Below, in pieces: positions 47,307 through 58,498 of a DNA stretch of 64,000 nucleotides (its first letter is position 1; each line of letters opens with the position of its first letter). The translations under genes and the position numbers were made by a program. The DNA is from Rheum nobile (taxonomy: Eukaryota; Streptophyta; Magnoliopsida; Caryophyllales; Polygonaceae). The stretch is taken from the NCBI GenBank assembly GCA_027886185.1, contig WOAB01000162.1, forward strand, positions 1,178,001 to 1,242,000, in the 5' to 3' direction. The notes under the pieces are model-generated. The model did not search any database and had not been told where the DNA came from. It was given only the letters and a program-made list of their open reading frames with translations.

Positions 47307-47659
47307 TGTTGACTTGTCTCAGTTTCCTTCACTTCCAATGCAAGCAGTGCTTTCCTCTTCACCAGTCGGAGCCAAGAGGAGAAGGCGTGGGACCTTGGTG
47401 ATGAGGTGACACTTATTCATTAGTTGACCATTTTACTGGCTTGTTGCCTAGTGGAGGCCTGCCTGCCATTCTCTATAAATAGCTTTTCCTTTTCTGTTTT
47501 TTGTTAGAGGATTTTTCGTGTTGAACAATTCTCCTTTGTACATTGAGCTTTTGCTCTCTCTCTCTCTTTTCAGTTAGAAGTTGACTATATTGGTCAACGT
47601 TTTCTCCTTCCGCCATTGTTGTGACTTTGAAGCTTTTCTTCCTTCTCTGAGATTCCACA
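47307..47659 (+). repeat. 3' LTR of the copia element
   Basis: 353 bp, TG...CA, preceded by the purine-rich TTGACGGGGG. A TATA box TATAAATA lies at 47474-47481. Confidence 0.93.
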
Positions 47660-47664
47660 GTTTC

Positions 47665-48213
47665 TAAGTTGATGTTTCTAAGCTAATTGTTTGGGTGTTT
47701 CTAAGTTTGAGGTATGATCCTTGTGTTTCTAAGCTGTATTTTTTGTGGGTTTTGTTTAGTTTATTGATTGGTTGGGTGGGTTTTCTGGGTATTCCTTATT
47801 GGTTGTTGGAGAGTGAAATCTTAATGCCTCAAATTGCATGTTCACTCTGCCATGAAAGTATGAATTTAATTAGGTATTATGATGAGTTGATTAGACATTG
47901 AGCTATTTAATATCCCATCAATTAGTGGTTGTGTGTGGTTTTAACAATTCTATTTTACTGGCAGCTTGTTAAAACAACATACCAAAAATAATTTACTGGC
48001 TCACTCTTGTCTTAATCTTCTTGCTTCTATGGTCTGCACATGAATCTTAGTCCTGCAATTCTTTTCATTTTGATCTCTTTAGTCAAGGACTCGAGATACC
48101 ATGCTAAGATCATTCATTTACTGACCATTGTCAACTTATAATGTTTAAGGGCATGTTCCATTAACATTGTATGGATTCTCCAACCTTTTCACTGGGAAAA
48201 AATAACTTTTCAG
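47665..48213. other. Intron-like host sequence, no exon seen
   Basis: T-rich sequence between the copia element and the CDC16-like exons, containing short repeats of GTTTCTAAG. No CDC16 upstream exon is recognisable. Confidence 0.4.
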
Positions 48214-48691
48214 GATGCACCGTGAAGCAATCTCATATTATGAGAAAGCACTGACATTGTCAACCAGAAGCTTAAGCACTTATTCAGGTCTTGCATACAC
48301 TTACCATTTACAGGTACATTGCATCAAACTATGTAAAAATCTGCCATGAGATGATGAATCCAGTCATATTCAATATTTTTGTTTTCTTTCCATAATTCAT
48401 TCATTTTTTTGCCTTCTTCATTTATTTCTTTTTCTTGCAACAATTCATTCATGCAGGGCGATTATTCTGATGTAGTTATGTACTATCACAAGGTTTGTAT
48501 CCTTCAAGATATGCTTTTGTTCACTTGTTCTTCGTGTTATCACATAGTCCTGAACTATTATATCAAATTTTTCCAATCAGGCACTAGGGCTGAAACCTGA
48601 TGATCAATTCTGGACAAAGATGTTAACCTTAGCTCTTGCAGATGAGAGCCGTTGTGGCCTCGATTCTATCTTAAACCTACCATTTGATTAG
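48214..48691 (+). pseudogene. CDC16: C-terminal exons of CDC16/APC6 (anaphase-promoting complex subunit 6)
   Basis: Exon 48214-48313 follows TTTTCAG and encodes MHREAISYYEKALTLSTRSL then STYSGLAYTYHLQ. Exon 48457-48492 encodes GDYSDVVMYYHK. Exon 48581-48691 encodes ALGLKPDDQFWTKMLTLALA then DESRCGLDSILNLPFD and TAG. All junctions have GT/AG. This is the last TPR region of the APC/C scaffold subunit CDC16. More than 400 upstream residues are missing, so it is a fragment; the exons themselves are open. It could be transcribed from the upstream host-like 5' region, but that is not shown. Confidence 0.85.
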
Positions 48692-49013
48692 TTGAGGTAC
48701 TACTTTCCTCCCAATCCAGTTGTTTATTCTTCTCCCTGTCTTTCCTAACTTTACGTCTTCATATCCTTTAGGTAACTGGAAACCATATGCTATAGAATAG
48801 GAAAGCAAACTCCAGAGATTATGGCATAACTTCATGGTACAGAACACAGAAAATAACCATTAGATTTTTAGTCTCTAGCTGCAGATGGACACGATTCAAA
48901 TCTAGATGCCAAAGGATATCAGTGAACCATTGTCTGCTGGAGGGATCCATGATCCTAGATTCATAGTAATTTATTTGTATTATTGTATATTATACTCGAG
49001 ATCAGTGTAGAGG

Positions 49014-49471
49014 CAAGTTGGGTTAAAATTGAGCTATATTGTACATTTAAGTTTACCCAGTTGCAATTTTGAGTTGAATCAAGCATTCACTGCAGTGAAG
49101 TTTGTGTATCAAGGTTTTTTATTAATAGCTATTATCACTTATATTCAAAACTGGAAAGAAACCCAGTAATCTTACAATTAATAGAGCTCCATTCCAGTTA
49201 AGAAACCCAAAAAGTCAAGAGAGCAGCGTGACGTTCACCAAACAAGTTGGGTTAAAATTGAGCTTTATTGTACAATTAAGTTCACCCAGTTGCAATTTTG
49301 AGTTGAATCAAACATTCACTGCAGTGAAGTTTGTGTATTAAGGGTTTTTTAAAAGTTATTCTCACTATATTCAAAACTAGAAAGAAACCCAAAAATCTTA
49401 CAACTAATAGAGCTCCATTCGAGTTAAGAAACCCAAAAATCAAGAAGGAAGCATAACATTCACCAAACAAG
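49014..49471 (+). repeat. 229-bp tandem duplication
   Basis: Two units, 49014-49242 and 49243-49471, both opening CAAGTTGGGTTAAAATTGAG and closing TTCACCAAA, with small differences. They lie just downstream of the ALG2 pseudogene 3' end. Confidence 0.92.
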
Positions 49472-49516
49472 CAAAGAATTCCTTTGTATCCTACAACAAC
49501 GCTAGTAACCAAAACC

Positions 49517-50956
49517 TTACTCAGATTTTTCTCTAGCAACAACACCAAGAATATATCGGTTCAAATGCTACCCAAAGACCTTGGTAGAGAAGGACTCCAC
49601 GACGTGCTGTTGGGCTTGTTCACCCAATTCTTTCGCCATCTCGGTATCTTGTATCATTTTAGCCATAGCAACTGCAAACTCATCTGGAGTGGGGTCATAG
49701 AGAAACCCAGTGACCCCATGTTTAATTGTTTCTGTGGGACCTCCACTGTTGCAAGCGATTACCGGTCTGAACGCAGCCATTGCCTAGCTCCAGTGGTACA
49801 ATGCCGAAATGCTCTTCCTACAACAAGCAGTATTGTGTCAGGTAGAATCAGTTTTATGCAGAGGATAAAACAGAGGATTGGAGACGCACCGTAGGAGTAT
49901 AAAGCACACATAGGCATTCAGAGAGCAGAGCATTTCTTTCACTGGTGGAGCAAGATGTGATGAACCCGACCTGCTCAGAAACGCCTTCCTTTTCAGCTAA
50001 CGTTTTAAGCTCCTCCAAGTATACAACATTTTCCCTCAAGCGTTTGTCGTATCCACCTGGAATTGGAAGCAATCATTTCATGAGCTAGATAATCACTTTC
50101 ATATATTTTCGCTGCAAGGTTTCAGGTGTAACCGTGGGTATACCATTTCATATTGTAAACTTTTGTAATACAAAATCATTTTTGAAATAGTTATTAACCA
50201 TTTAGTTGTGTATATCTTTTACAATATGAATTTTCTATCACAAAATTATATATATATATATATAAAAACAGAAATAGTTATTTGTAATACAGAAAAAAAA
50301 ATTGCAAGAAAAATAATATCAATTTATGCCTTGATTAATTAAAAGATGCACTTAAAGGCGTACAGGCTCTTCACTCAAACAACCAGGACTCAAACCAATG
50401 AAATCAAGATTACCTGCAGTTGTCAAAGTAGCACCAACCAGATCATGGCCTTGTAGAAGGGTGTTCAGCCTTGCAAAAGCTGTGATTGCCAAGTCAATGT
50501 TCTTTTTCCTTTCAAAACGGTTGATGGAGAGAAAATTCAACCTGCAGATCCGGAGAATACGCTCAACTCAAGGAAAACATTTGTTGTAAGGTGAAACAAT
50601 ATTGTGCACTGTCTTCCTTACTTGGGAGGGGGAGGAGCAGAAAACTGATCTACGTTAACAGTTGGATAAAGAACTTCAGGTCGGATTCCCCTGGCGTGAA
50701 GATGCTTGAAAGTTGATGCAAAGGTAGATGCAGTAAACTTACTATTGATTAGAATCATATCATCCATTCCTGAATAAGAAAACATATCAGAATTCATTTG
50801 AAGAAAATAACAGATACCAAGAAGAAGCTCAAGTTCAAGACAGAGACAAACCAGTAGTCATTTCTTCTATGAAGTCTATAGGTTTCCGAATATTCTCTTC
50901 AGAAAAGTTGTATGTTTAGCAAGCAGTAAATCTGGAAAATGACAATAGAAGACAAC
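49517..50956 (-). pseudogene. ALG2: ALG2-like alpha-1,3/1,6-mannosyltransferase, 5'-truncated and frameshifted
   Basis: Five exons with GT/AG borders: 50852-50956 (VVFYCHFPDLLLAKHTT), 50622-50769 (MDDMILINSKFTASTFAST, RGIRPEVLYPTVNVDQF), 50414-50541 (LNFLSINRFERKKNIDLA), 49890-50056 (GGYDKRLRENVVYLEELK, GFITSCSTSERNALLSE) and 49517-49817 (EEHFGIVPLE, AAFRPVIACNSGGPTETIKH). ALG2 adds mannose to the lipid-linked oligosaccharide at the ER. Defects: one base lost near 50886, four bases (CTAG) inserted near 49790, and TAG for Gln after STKVFG at 49568. About the first 110 residues are absent. Clearly a former host gene, now dead. Confidence 0.9.
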
Positions 50957-52690
50957 CTGTACATAAGATGGTCCACGGCTTTATTGGTTTGCAAATCACC
51001 ATCCTACTATTCTTCATATAATTTTGACATGACCATCCTTTTTTACAGGGTCGATCAAGAGATTCGGCTTTATTATGATCGACAAAGTCCATTCAATGCA
51101 ACTCAAAGCACAACGAGAGTGAGTAAAATGACACATATATAGCACCACCTTTCTAATATTGTCATAGATCATTCATAATACAAAATTGTAACACCATTCA
51201 CAACCAAGTCAAAAGGCTTAATTCAGAAACATGATTTTATGTTTCATTCAAAGCCAAATTCATTGTTCCCTTCTAGGGAGTAACGACTTACATCAGATGA
51301 AGCAAGCTCGCATACCGGTAAATCCGGGCAAATCACCTTCGCCCTTTAGTTTATCACCATCTGTTTTGAATATAAACCTTTGCTTGACGTCAACACGCAC
51401 GAACTCTAGCTCGACAGACCCTCCTCCATCGTCTTCAGAGTGGAGATTATAGGAAGGGGCGGTACGTCACAACTTGTGGACTCACCCCTGCTCTGTTTAA
51501 GATCCAAGCAACATATCACACACCCATTCGAAATACAAAGATACCTCGGCTCCTTGGTATATTTATTCATGCTTGACCTGAGTTCCTGAAATAATTAGAT
51601 ACTTATCAAGATCAAATTTCGAGAAACAAACGCAAACAGACCCAACAAGACTCATTCACCTAGAGATGGTGTGGTTATAAATTGGCAAGTTCATATTGAT
51701 ATTTCAACTGAGCATTTCGAAATTTGAGTGATGGTGGAGATTATTTAAACCCAACAAACTCTTTCTGTTTTGGAAAATAAGACTAGAACCAAATCCATAT
51801 AAAGACCTGAACAGATTGGAGCAATTAAGCATAATGCAGGTCTGCTCTACTAATTTCCCCCCAAAAAAGGCAAAGAGATGTAGAAAGGTGTTTCAAGAAC
51901 TAGCAAAATAGAACACTGTAAAATCTAGAGATGCAGTCATGATATTTTCCAACAGAAACAACTGCATCAGGTTACATGTTGGTGAATAAGAAAATTTTAA
52001 ACCAACTATATGTATTGATAAAAACACATCCAGTCATCAGGTGTTACTAAAATGTTTCACATCCAAAAGTGAATCAACTTCAAGAGAGAACCTGATGCAG
52101 AAATAAGATAAATTTTAAGTATCTGTATTTATCCTAAGTATTTGTATTGTTGTCTTTATACTTTCTTTCATCCCTTTTTTTTTTGCATTACACTCAAGTG
52201 CAACAAAATTCGTAGTATTATTTTCACTTGTAACATTTCATCAGATCATTTTGTATAGACAACAAATTGTCTTCTGAACTGATTGTCACATTGCAAGATG
52301 CAAAACATATAAAAAGAAAAGGATAGACAAGTGGAAGATTCAAGAGATGAAGTAAAGCAATAATTTGCTCACTCATAAGATAGTATACAAAAGCAAAGGA
52401 AACTTGGGTGAATAACAAGATTCAACTGACGTAAAACTGGAGTCACAAGGCTAAAACATTACAGCACATGTGAAATGGAAAGAGAGTCTGGAAAACTTAA
52501 ACTCTGTTAAATGGAAATTCAGACCTATGTTGAATAACAAGATTCATCAATAAATATATTCATTGCAAGGGACTCAATATATACTAATCCAGACCTCTGT
52601 TCAACAACTTGAACTTTGTTAAATGGAAAGAGAGTCTGGAAAGTGTCACTCACACACGCACAACAACAGACCGAAAATAGAGGGAGCGTG
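50957..52690. other. Non-coding stretch upstream of the ALG2 pseudogene
   Basis: AT-rich. The only notable coding-like piece is a minus-strand frame near 51290-51450 (GGGSVELEFVRVDVKQRFIF, then KTDGDKLKGEGDLPG) that I do not recognise. A near-repeat of GTTAAATGGAAAGAGAGTCTGG occurs at 52470 and 52618. Confidence 0.35.
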
Positions 52691-53260
52691 TGAGTCTCAG
52701 TCACTCTGGACACTTTCACCAGAAGAGGGAAAATTAAAAAAAAGAGACACAAAAGATTAAACCCTAAAATCAAAAGCCCTAAAGCTCCAAATCGAAATCA
52801 AAATCCCTAACCAAAATCATAGCCCTGAAAATTGAAACAAAAACCCTAAAAATCAAAACGACCAAATCCCTAAAATTGTCATCGATTGAACCCAAAATGG
52901 ATTCAATCCAATCGAAATCTGGGACTCACAAAACCCTAAATCAAAGGTGAAGATCGAGACGATAATACCTGCAGCGAGCGAGCTTCGGATATGAAATTTG
53001 AGAGCGAGCTTCAAATCTGGGACTCACGAATTCCTAAATCAAAAGAGATGAACATGATTGAGAGCGAGCTGGGGAGGAGATGAAGGTGAAGAGCGAGGGG
53101 AGAGAAGAGAGAGCTCGTGAACATGCCTGCAGCGAGCGATGTTGATGAACAATCGCGAGCTCGTGAAGGAAACCAGTAATATTGTCGGGGAACAATCGCG
53201 AGGAGAGCTAGTGGGAAATATCAGGGGCAACAAGGGAAGGATCAGTTTGGAAATGCTCCA
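52691..53260 (-). promoter_or_regulatory. Leader-like region of a minus-strand gene
   Basis: On the minus strand, GAGCTCGC-rich sequence ends at a donor-like CTGCAG|GTATTATC (52973) and is followed by many TAGGGTTTT phrases typical of plant 5' leaders and first introns. It could be the old 5' region of the ALG2 locus. Speculative. Confidence 0.3.
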
Positions 53261-53480
53261 TAAGTAGGGAAGTAGGGAAGAAGTACCAAAAGTAAAGTAA
53301 GGATCTCTAACTTTTTTTTTTGCTAGAAATGAGCAGATAGAAACAAGTTGAAGTACTTTGAAGCTTTTGGAGTAGGTTCATCCAAACAGACCAAAAAGAA
53401 CTTTTATCTGGGAAATGAGCATCTCAAAGGAGGTGAAGTAAAAAAAAGTAGGTTATCGAACGGAGCTTATGTACTTTTTT
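53261..53480. mobile_element. Possible MITE edge
   Basis: Contains TTCATCCAAACAGACC and GTAGGTTATCGAACGGAGC, phrases like hAT/MITE termini and like the reverse of CTGTTCGGTAA repeats at 32480. Neither boundary nor duplication could be fixed. Confidence 0.3.
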
Positions 53481-54200
53481 TTTTATAACAAAAATTACCA
53501 AAATGACCTTGAAAATTAATTAACATAAGTTGCACGTGTTTATCACGTGACTTCATTTTCTGTATGTACAGCAGTTGCACGTGAGCTGCACGGACCCTCA
53601 ATTGCCATCTTTCAATTGGAAATCGATGCCCCTCTTTTGTTAGCAGAACTGCAACTTGAGGCAACCCTAGCTCAACCGAGGGCGTGATAATCCTTCTTGG
53701 CGACTTCTTCATCCACCGCGCACGCTAGGAGGTTGTCGTCGTCCTCGTCGCTGGAGAGTGGAGGCTTTGTTCGTGGTCGCGTAAGTTCGTCCCCCACATA
53801 GAAGGTCGTCTGTTGCTTACCGAAGAAAGACAAAGGGATTCTTTCATCAGTGGTCACGTAAGTTCGTGGTCGCGTAAGCTCTCTCTTGTATTATTTAGGG
53901 CTTGTTCTACTTTTAAGCTATCCATGGTGTCCACGAACTTAATTTAGGGCTTGTTGTTGTTGGTGTATCTCTTCAGGGCTGTTACTTAATGTAGGTATTG
54001 GTGTCCAGTAGTTATTGATCTTGGAATTTCAAAATTCAATTTAGGGCTTTTCATGTACTTAATTTAGGTATCTCTTCATGGCTGAAAACATTGACTTAAT
54101 TAAAGGCTTTTAAGCTATCCATGGTGTCCACGAACTTAATTTATGTCATGATCTTGGAATTTCAAAATTCAATTCATCCTCCTCTTGTGGGATCTAAAAT
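53481..54200 (+). other. Host-derived 5' region (copy 2)
   Basis: Same order of phrases as 32850-32892 plus 43216-43640: ACCAAAATGxCCTT, TGCACGTG, TTCAATTGGAAA, TGTTAGCAG, GCAACCCTA, GTGTCCAC, TTAGGGCTTGTTG. It is thus a diverged duplicate of the sequence into which element C inserted. Confidence 0.5.
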
Positions 54201-55256
54201 GAAGTGGTTTAACCAATAAGGTTTAGTTCATCTGTTGCAATAAGGTTCATGTGTACTTAATTTAACCAATAAGGTTAGTTCCAGTAGTTAATTTATTTCT
54301 TCATGGCTGTTCATGTACGTAATTTGAGCAAGTTCATGTGTTGCAATAAGGTTCATGTGTACTTAATTTAACCAATAAGGTTCTAGTAGCTAATTTATCT
54401 CTTCATGGCTTATTCTTCTTTGTATCAATACCCTTATACATGCAGTTGGCTGATCTAATATGTGAAATAATGTGCATTGTATATTTGTGGGATATGTTAT
54501 GTAATATGATATGACTGATTTATTGTTCATAAGTTCATTTGTACAGAACTCTGTTAGTACACCACTGGATTCCTCTATTAATTTCTGCAATATGATAATA
54601 GCACATATATAAAAGTGGTTCATTATACCTATCTTGATCATAAAGGTTTTGGGTTTTATTTAGGTGGGTTATGAATTGGTTCATTATACTTATCCTATGT
54701 AGATGCAGATATCAATACCCTCTCTCTGCAAATATCAGGACCATGTGTTTCAGATAGGAACTGCATAGTGCAGTTTAGCTCTCTGCAAAGCTTATATCTG
54801 CCTACTTAGAGCCTCTAATGCCATGCTAATGTTAATAGAAATAACTACTGATCATAAAGGTTTTGGGTTTTGGGTTTGATTTATGTGTGGCTGATTTGAA
54901 TGTAATCTTAACTTTGATGGAGTTTATGTGTGTGATTTGAAATGAACTGCCTAAGCTGTGGGTTAGAAATTATTAGTGGTTGGATTCCAGATTTCCAAAG
55001 CAGTTATGCGATTGTGATTCAATGACTGGTATGTTGGTATATACCTCTAGGTTCTCAGCTGGATGTATTTTGTCGCAGACTGTACTCTGTAGTTTGCTTC
55101 ATTTTGCAAATTCTCTTCAATCGTTTTAGGAATCTTTTGATCCTTTTTTCTGTATAATATTAATCCAGTAATACATAGTGTATTTCTTTTTTCAGCATCT
55201 CTCTCTGCAAATATGTTTGCTTTACATTTTATAACTATTGCAATGTATTTGTTCAG
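54201..55256. other. Intron-like stretch, no gene seen
   Basis: T-rich sequence with recurring TTAATTTAACCAATAAGGTT and GGTTTTGGGTTT phrases. No exon recognised. Confidence 0.4.
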
Positions 55257-55556
55257 GAGCTAGGTGATGCATATTCGTCCTTCAGAAGGAAAGGGGTTAA
55301 ACCGGAGATAAGTGATCTGTGGGACGACATCTAAACTGAACTGGTGGCGTCCGGGAAGCACGTTGTTGTTGCATCTATGGAACCTGATTCAGTTCCACCC
55401 AATGTTGATGATGAGATTATTATCCATTCTGATGATGATGATATCCTTGAGCGTCAATTGGAAAAAGACGCTGGAGAGGACACTAATGACTTTATGCAAA
55501 CCTTGACAATTAAAGAAAATTTAGCACATCTTCAACTTAACAAATGTATATTATAA
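55257..55556 (+). pseudogene. Acidic exon of an unidentified host gene
   Basis: Follows a TTTGTTCAG acceptor. It encodes ELGDAYSSFRRKGVKPEISD then LWDDI, a TAA where CAA (Gln) is likely, and continues in the same frame with TELVASGKHVVVASMEPDSV, the acidic DDEIIIHSDDDDILERQLEK and FMQTLTIKENLAHLQLNK to a TAA at the end. The continuation across the stop in one frame argues for a real former exon. I do not recognise the family. Confidence 0.45.
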
Positions 55557-55761
55557 ATGATATGCTATTTACGTCCTGTAAACCACAACAACAGTGTGTA
55601 ATCCGTGTATGGTAATATTGAATTTCGTGTTTGATACATTTGCTATGCACATAAGAGCTTCTATAATTGATGCTTTGCTCTTAGACCGTGGGAAACATAG
55701 ATATAACAATAGCTGCAACCTCAAGCAGAGTGACAAGTGAATAACTCCCAGAAATCATTGC

Positions 55762-55876
55762 AGGCTAGATACATGAGCCACACTCATAGGAGATTTAAGT
55801 ACTTGTTGCAAAAATCGAGCTGAAAGACGCTGTGCAACCCCACCCAAGACATGACTGCCCAGTTCACGTGCTTCTG
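55762..55876 (-). pseudogene. Exon-like fragment, unassigned
   Basis: Minus-strand frame AEARELGSHVLGGVAQRLSA then RFLQQVLKSPMSVAHVSS after a CAACAAG acceptor-like site, then a stop. Helical, basic, clearly coding-like. It may belong with the FtsH-like or ABC1-kinase pieces just upstream, but I cannot assign it. Confidence 0.35.
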
Positions 55877-56058
55877 CTTGTTGAACTACCTACCATTTAC
55901 ACATTTCATTATATCAACAAGGATACCTTGCTTCCTAAAATAATCACAAGGCAATTTTCCCATGATTTGTTCAGCAGATATTGTTGCAATGAATTAATAA
56001 CTTCAAAAGAGCCAAAGAGACGGAGCTAATAAAAGCCACATGTAGCAGAATTTTTTAC

Positions 56059-56384
56059 CCTCTAAATGGGCACCAAGCCCCTCCAAAACTGTAGGATTTG
56101 CACGTATAACGGATAATGCCACATCAAGTGCAGATTGCAGAAGAATTATGACCTCTCTTTAAACAAGATCCACTAGATGACCCTATTGTGTAATACTCAT
56201 TAGTACTTCTCATAAGAGACATAAGAGAGAAAAGGATACCAAATACATCTCATAGCAAGACCCGATCTTTTCCCCAAGGAGCAGCGCCAGACTCATCAAT
56301 CCCACCACCAGAAAGAGTGGCAAGTGACACATGGCCAATGTTTTGATTAAGACCATACTCAGCTATAGCTTTGTAAGCCATGAC
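56059..56384 (-). pseudogene. FtsH-like (FTSHI-type) protease fragment, two exons
   Basis: Exon 56262-56384 encodes VMAYKAIAEYGLNQNIGHVS then LATLSGGGIDESGAAPWGKD; exon 56059-56182 encodes GHLVDLV, a stop, then EVIILLQSALDVALSVIRAN and PTVLEGLGAHLEG. They are separated by an intron with GT/AG ends. The text resembles the C-terminal domain of plant organellar FtsH-type ATP-dependent metalloproteases or their inactive FTSHI relatives. A TAA interrupts the second exon (probably CAA). The catalytic and AAA regions are not present. Confidence 0.6.
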
Positions 56385-56445
56385 ACAAGGCCAATGTTGT
56401 GTAATACTCATTAGTACTTTTCATAAGAGACATAAGAGGGAAAAC
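56385..56445 (-). other. Templated filler DNA between two gene fragments
   Basis: 56399-56444 copies the FtsH-like intron sequence at 56188-56233 (GTGTAATACTCATTAGTACT...) with two or three mismatches. The adjoining bases (GACACAAGGCCAATGTT, 56382-56398) copy exon sequence near 56330. This patchwork joins the FtsH-like exon to the ABC1-kinase exon. Confidence 0.65.
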
Positions 56446-56526
56446 TCTCAGCTCTTCACCATCTGGACCCAATAGCAACTTCAACACAGGTTGTAAAGCC
56501 TCCTTTGCAGAAAAATCCTGGTCCTT
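56446..56526 (-). pseudogene. ABC1-kinase (UbiB family) exon, part 2
   Basis: Encodes KDQDFSAKEALQPVLKLLLG then PDGEELR. This matches the C-terminal half of plastid ABC1K1/ABC1K3-type atypical kinases, which regulate prenyl-lipid metabolism in plastoglobules. The upstream half of the same exon lies at 60255-60296, beyond element D. The exon ends abruptly in filler DNA. Confidence 0.6.
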
Positions 56527-57142
56527 TGATGTAACCTTGTCCGACGGAAGACCACAAGTTGTTGTCTAAGGATCCGATGAACGCGTAGTGGGGCGTAGCA
56601 ACTCTTCGAAAAAGAAATGAGGTGGGAGGGGCGGTGTGAAGGTATGGTGTGGTGGTGGATTCGGTGGCTGCTCTAGGGTGGAAGAGATGGGGGCAGCCGT
56701 GAGGGGTAGGGGAATTAGGGTTTTGCGGAATTGTAATGGGTAACCGAATTAACGCGCCAGGATAGTTCGACTAGAAACGCGTTAATTGTTGACATCGGGG
56801 TCCGGGGTTTAAGGAGTTTACTCAACTTGAAACTTAGGCTTGATTTGACGTGATCAAAATAATTACAAGCGTTCCTATTTATACTAGAGAGTTGACCTAA
56901 TGGACCAAACTCTCTAGTTACTAAATCTGGCGGCCCATTTAACACAAATGGAATCCACTCCAGAATTAGCAGCTACTAAAAATAGAAATATTGTAAACAG
57001 AAAGTACTAAAGAAGTAATGTCTAGAAATAGTAAGTCTCCTAAATCGAGCTCGGACTGGATGTAGTTGTAGAGGAGTCTCAAGGCGAATGTCTCATGGCG
57101 TCTACCTCCTCTCTAGCTGACATTGCGGGCATGGTCACATCA
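56527..57142 (-). repeat. 3' LTR of element D
   Basis: 616 bp; the purine-rich CCAAGTGGGGGAGGG (minus strand, about 57143-57157) just inside is the polypurine tract. Confidence 0.93.
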
Positions 57143-57234
57143 CCCTCCCCCACTTGGTTGTGAAGCGTCCCCGCTTCACCCTCATCAGGCTCGGGCTCCA
57201 ACTGATATGCGTTGTCCCCCGTGCGGAAAACCAA

Positions 57235-58142
57235 TCAACGCTTGTCCTCGGTCGGCTGAGGGCACTGCTCAAGTTGAGTGCTCCTTCGTCCTTGCAGCTC
57301 CTGAGGATGCCTGTCCACCTGCAAGTCTTGCAAAAAAGACAAAAAACTTGGCGAGAGGGCAGGCTCTGACATAATAGTGGGACAAGGAATAGAACTATCA
57401 AGGACACAAGGAAACTTGCCTGGAGGAGGTACGCAAAGTAGCGATCTGCGCTCACAGGTGCCACGCAGAGGCGAAGCAAGAGGCACATTGCTGCCTGGAC
57501 TGGGAGCTCGCTTTCCTGTCATGTTCGCTATAGACCTCGCAGGAGTAGGCAAACTGGTGGTGGAGGAGCTGCTCGTCGGGTCTAGCGCGTCAGGTGGCTT
57601 TCGTCCCGAGGCCTCTATCGCCTTCTGGCGCTGTCGGTCAGCCATATCCTGCAAAATCTCATGCGGAGTCATAGGTGAGAGTGTCACGTGCTTCCCGTGG
57701 TAAGTGAACATGTAAGTGTTCAAATACCTGTTGTGAAGCACGCGACGATCATATTGCCACGGACGTCCCAAAAGCAAATGGGTAGCATCCATGGCGGTAA
57801 CATCACAAAACACGGTGTCGCTATATGGACCAATGGAAAAAGAAATAAGGCACGGTTGCGATACTTTGTTACCTGATCCGTCAGAGATCCACTGAAGGCC
57901 ATATGGAGCGGGGTGCGGTGTAGTCGAAAGGTTGAAATGTTGCACAACCTTCTCATTGATGATGTTGCAGCACGACCCCCATCAATGATCACACTCAGCG
58001 ATGCATCCTGAAGTCTGCACCGCGAATGAAACAAGTTCTCCCGTTGCTCAGGAAGGTCTCCCTCCTTGACGCTCAGCACGCGTCTAGTAACCAAGGAAAA
58101 GTGGTACGCCTGGTCATCATGGTGATCGGAAGTACCAACCAC
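57235..58142 (-). pseudogene. Retropepsin region of element D, frameshifted
   Basis: 58142 downwards encodes RRVLSVKEGDLPEQRENLFH, HSRCRLQDASLSVIIDGG (active-site Asp). One base is lost near 57970. 57945-57235 continues with VQHFNLST-type text, GLQWISDGSGNKVSQPC, VTAMDATHLLLGRPWQYDRR and NTYMFTYHGKHVTLSPM. These are typical of aspartic proteases of plant Ty3 chromoviruses. A Pro/Ser-rich tail ends the frame without entering reverse transcriptase. Confidence 0.8.
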
Positions 58143-58498
58143 ACAGCCATCATCATCGGCTGTATAGACAGCTGCAGGGTCTGTCTCGACGTCGTATCAT
58201 CATCGGCGTCGTCGTAACTCTCATATCCGACAGACTGGGTGGAACTCTCGTAGACAACTGCCAGGGCTAGGGCTCGGGCGCTCAACTCATCTGCCTGTAA
58301 CTGCGCCTGAACAGACACCACTGCAGCTGTAGAAGACGGCCGCTGTCGAGCTAAAAACTCTGCATTCTGACGCAGAAGCTTAGCCAGCTGCGCATCTCGT
58401 ACTTTGGCAGCAAGCAACTCTCGTCGCATCATCTGTATAAAAGTCTCGGACCCGGTGTCGCGGCCAATCTCACTGTCATACATGGTACCTGACAACAA
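58073..58498 (-). pseudogene. N-terminal gag fragment of element D
   Basis: Minus-strand frame with MYDSEIGRDTGSETFIQMMR, a helical LLAAKVRDAQLAKLLRQNAE, and an Ala/Ser-rich acidic stretch ending DDADDD. The position (first ORF after the leader) and coiled-coil-like composition suggest gag; the capsid domain and zinc knuckle are missing before the protease begins. Confidence 0.5.

Larger units (their letters stand above)
43790..47659 (+). mobile_element. 5'-deleted Ty1/copia retrotransposon
   Basis: Starts TGTTGACTTGTCTCAG and ends GATTCCACA, flanked by the GTTTC duplication (43785-43789, 47660-47664). The 3' LTR is 353 bp. The 5' LTR is only its first 80 bp and is joined directly to the gag zinc-knuckle region, so most of the 5' LTR, the primer site and most of gag were deleted after insertion. 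Pol order PR-IN-RT-RH is that of Ty1/copia. Confidence 0.95.
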
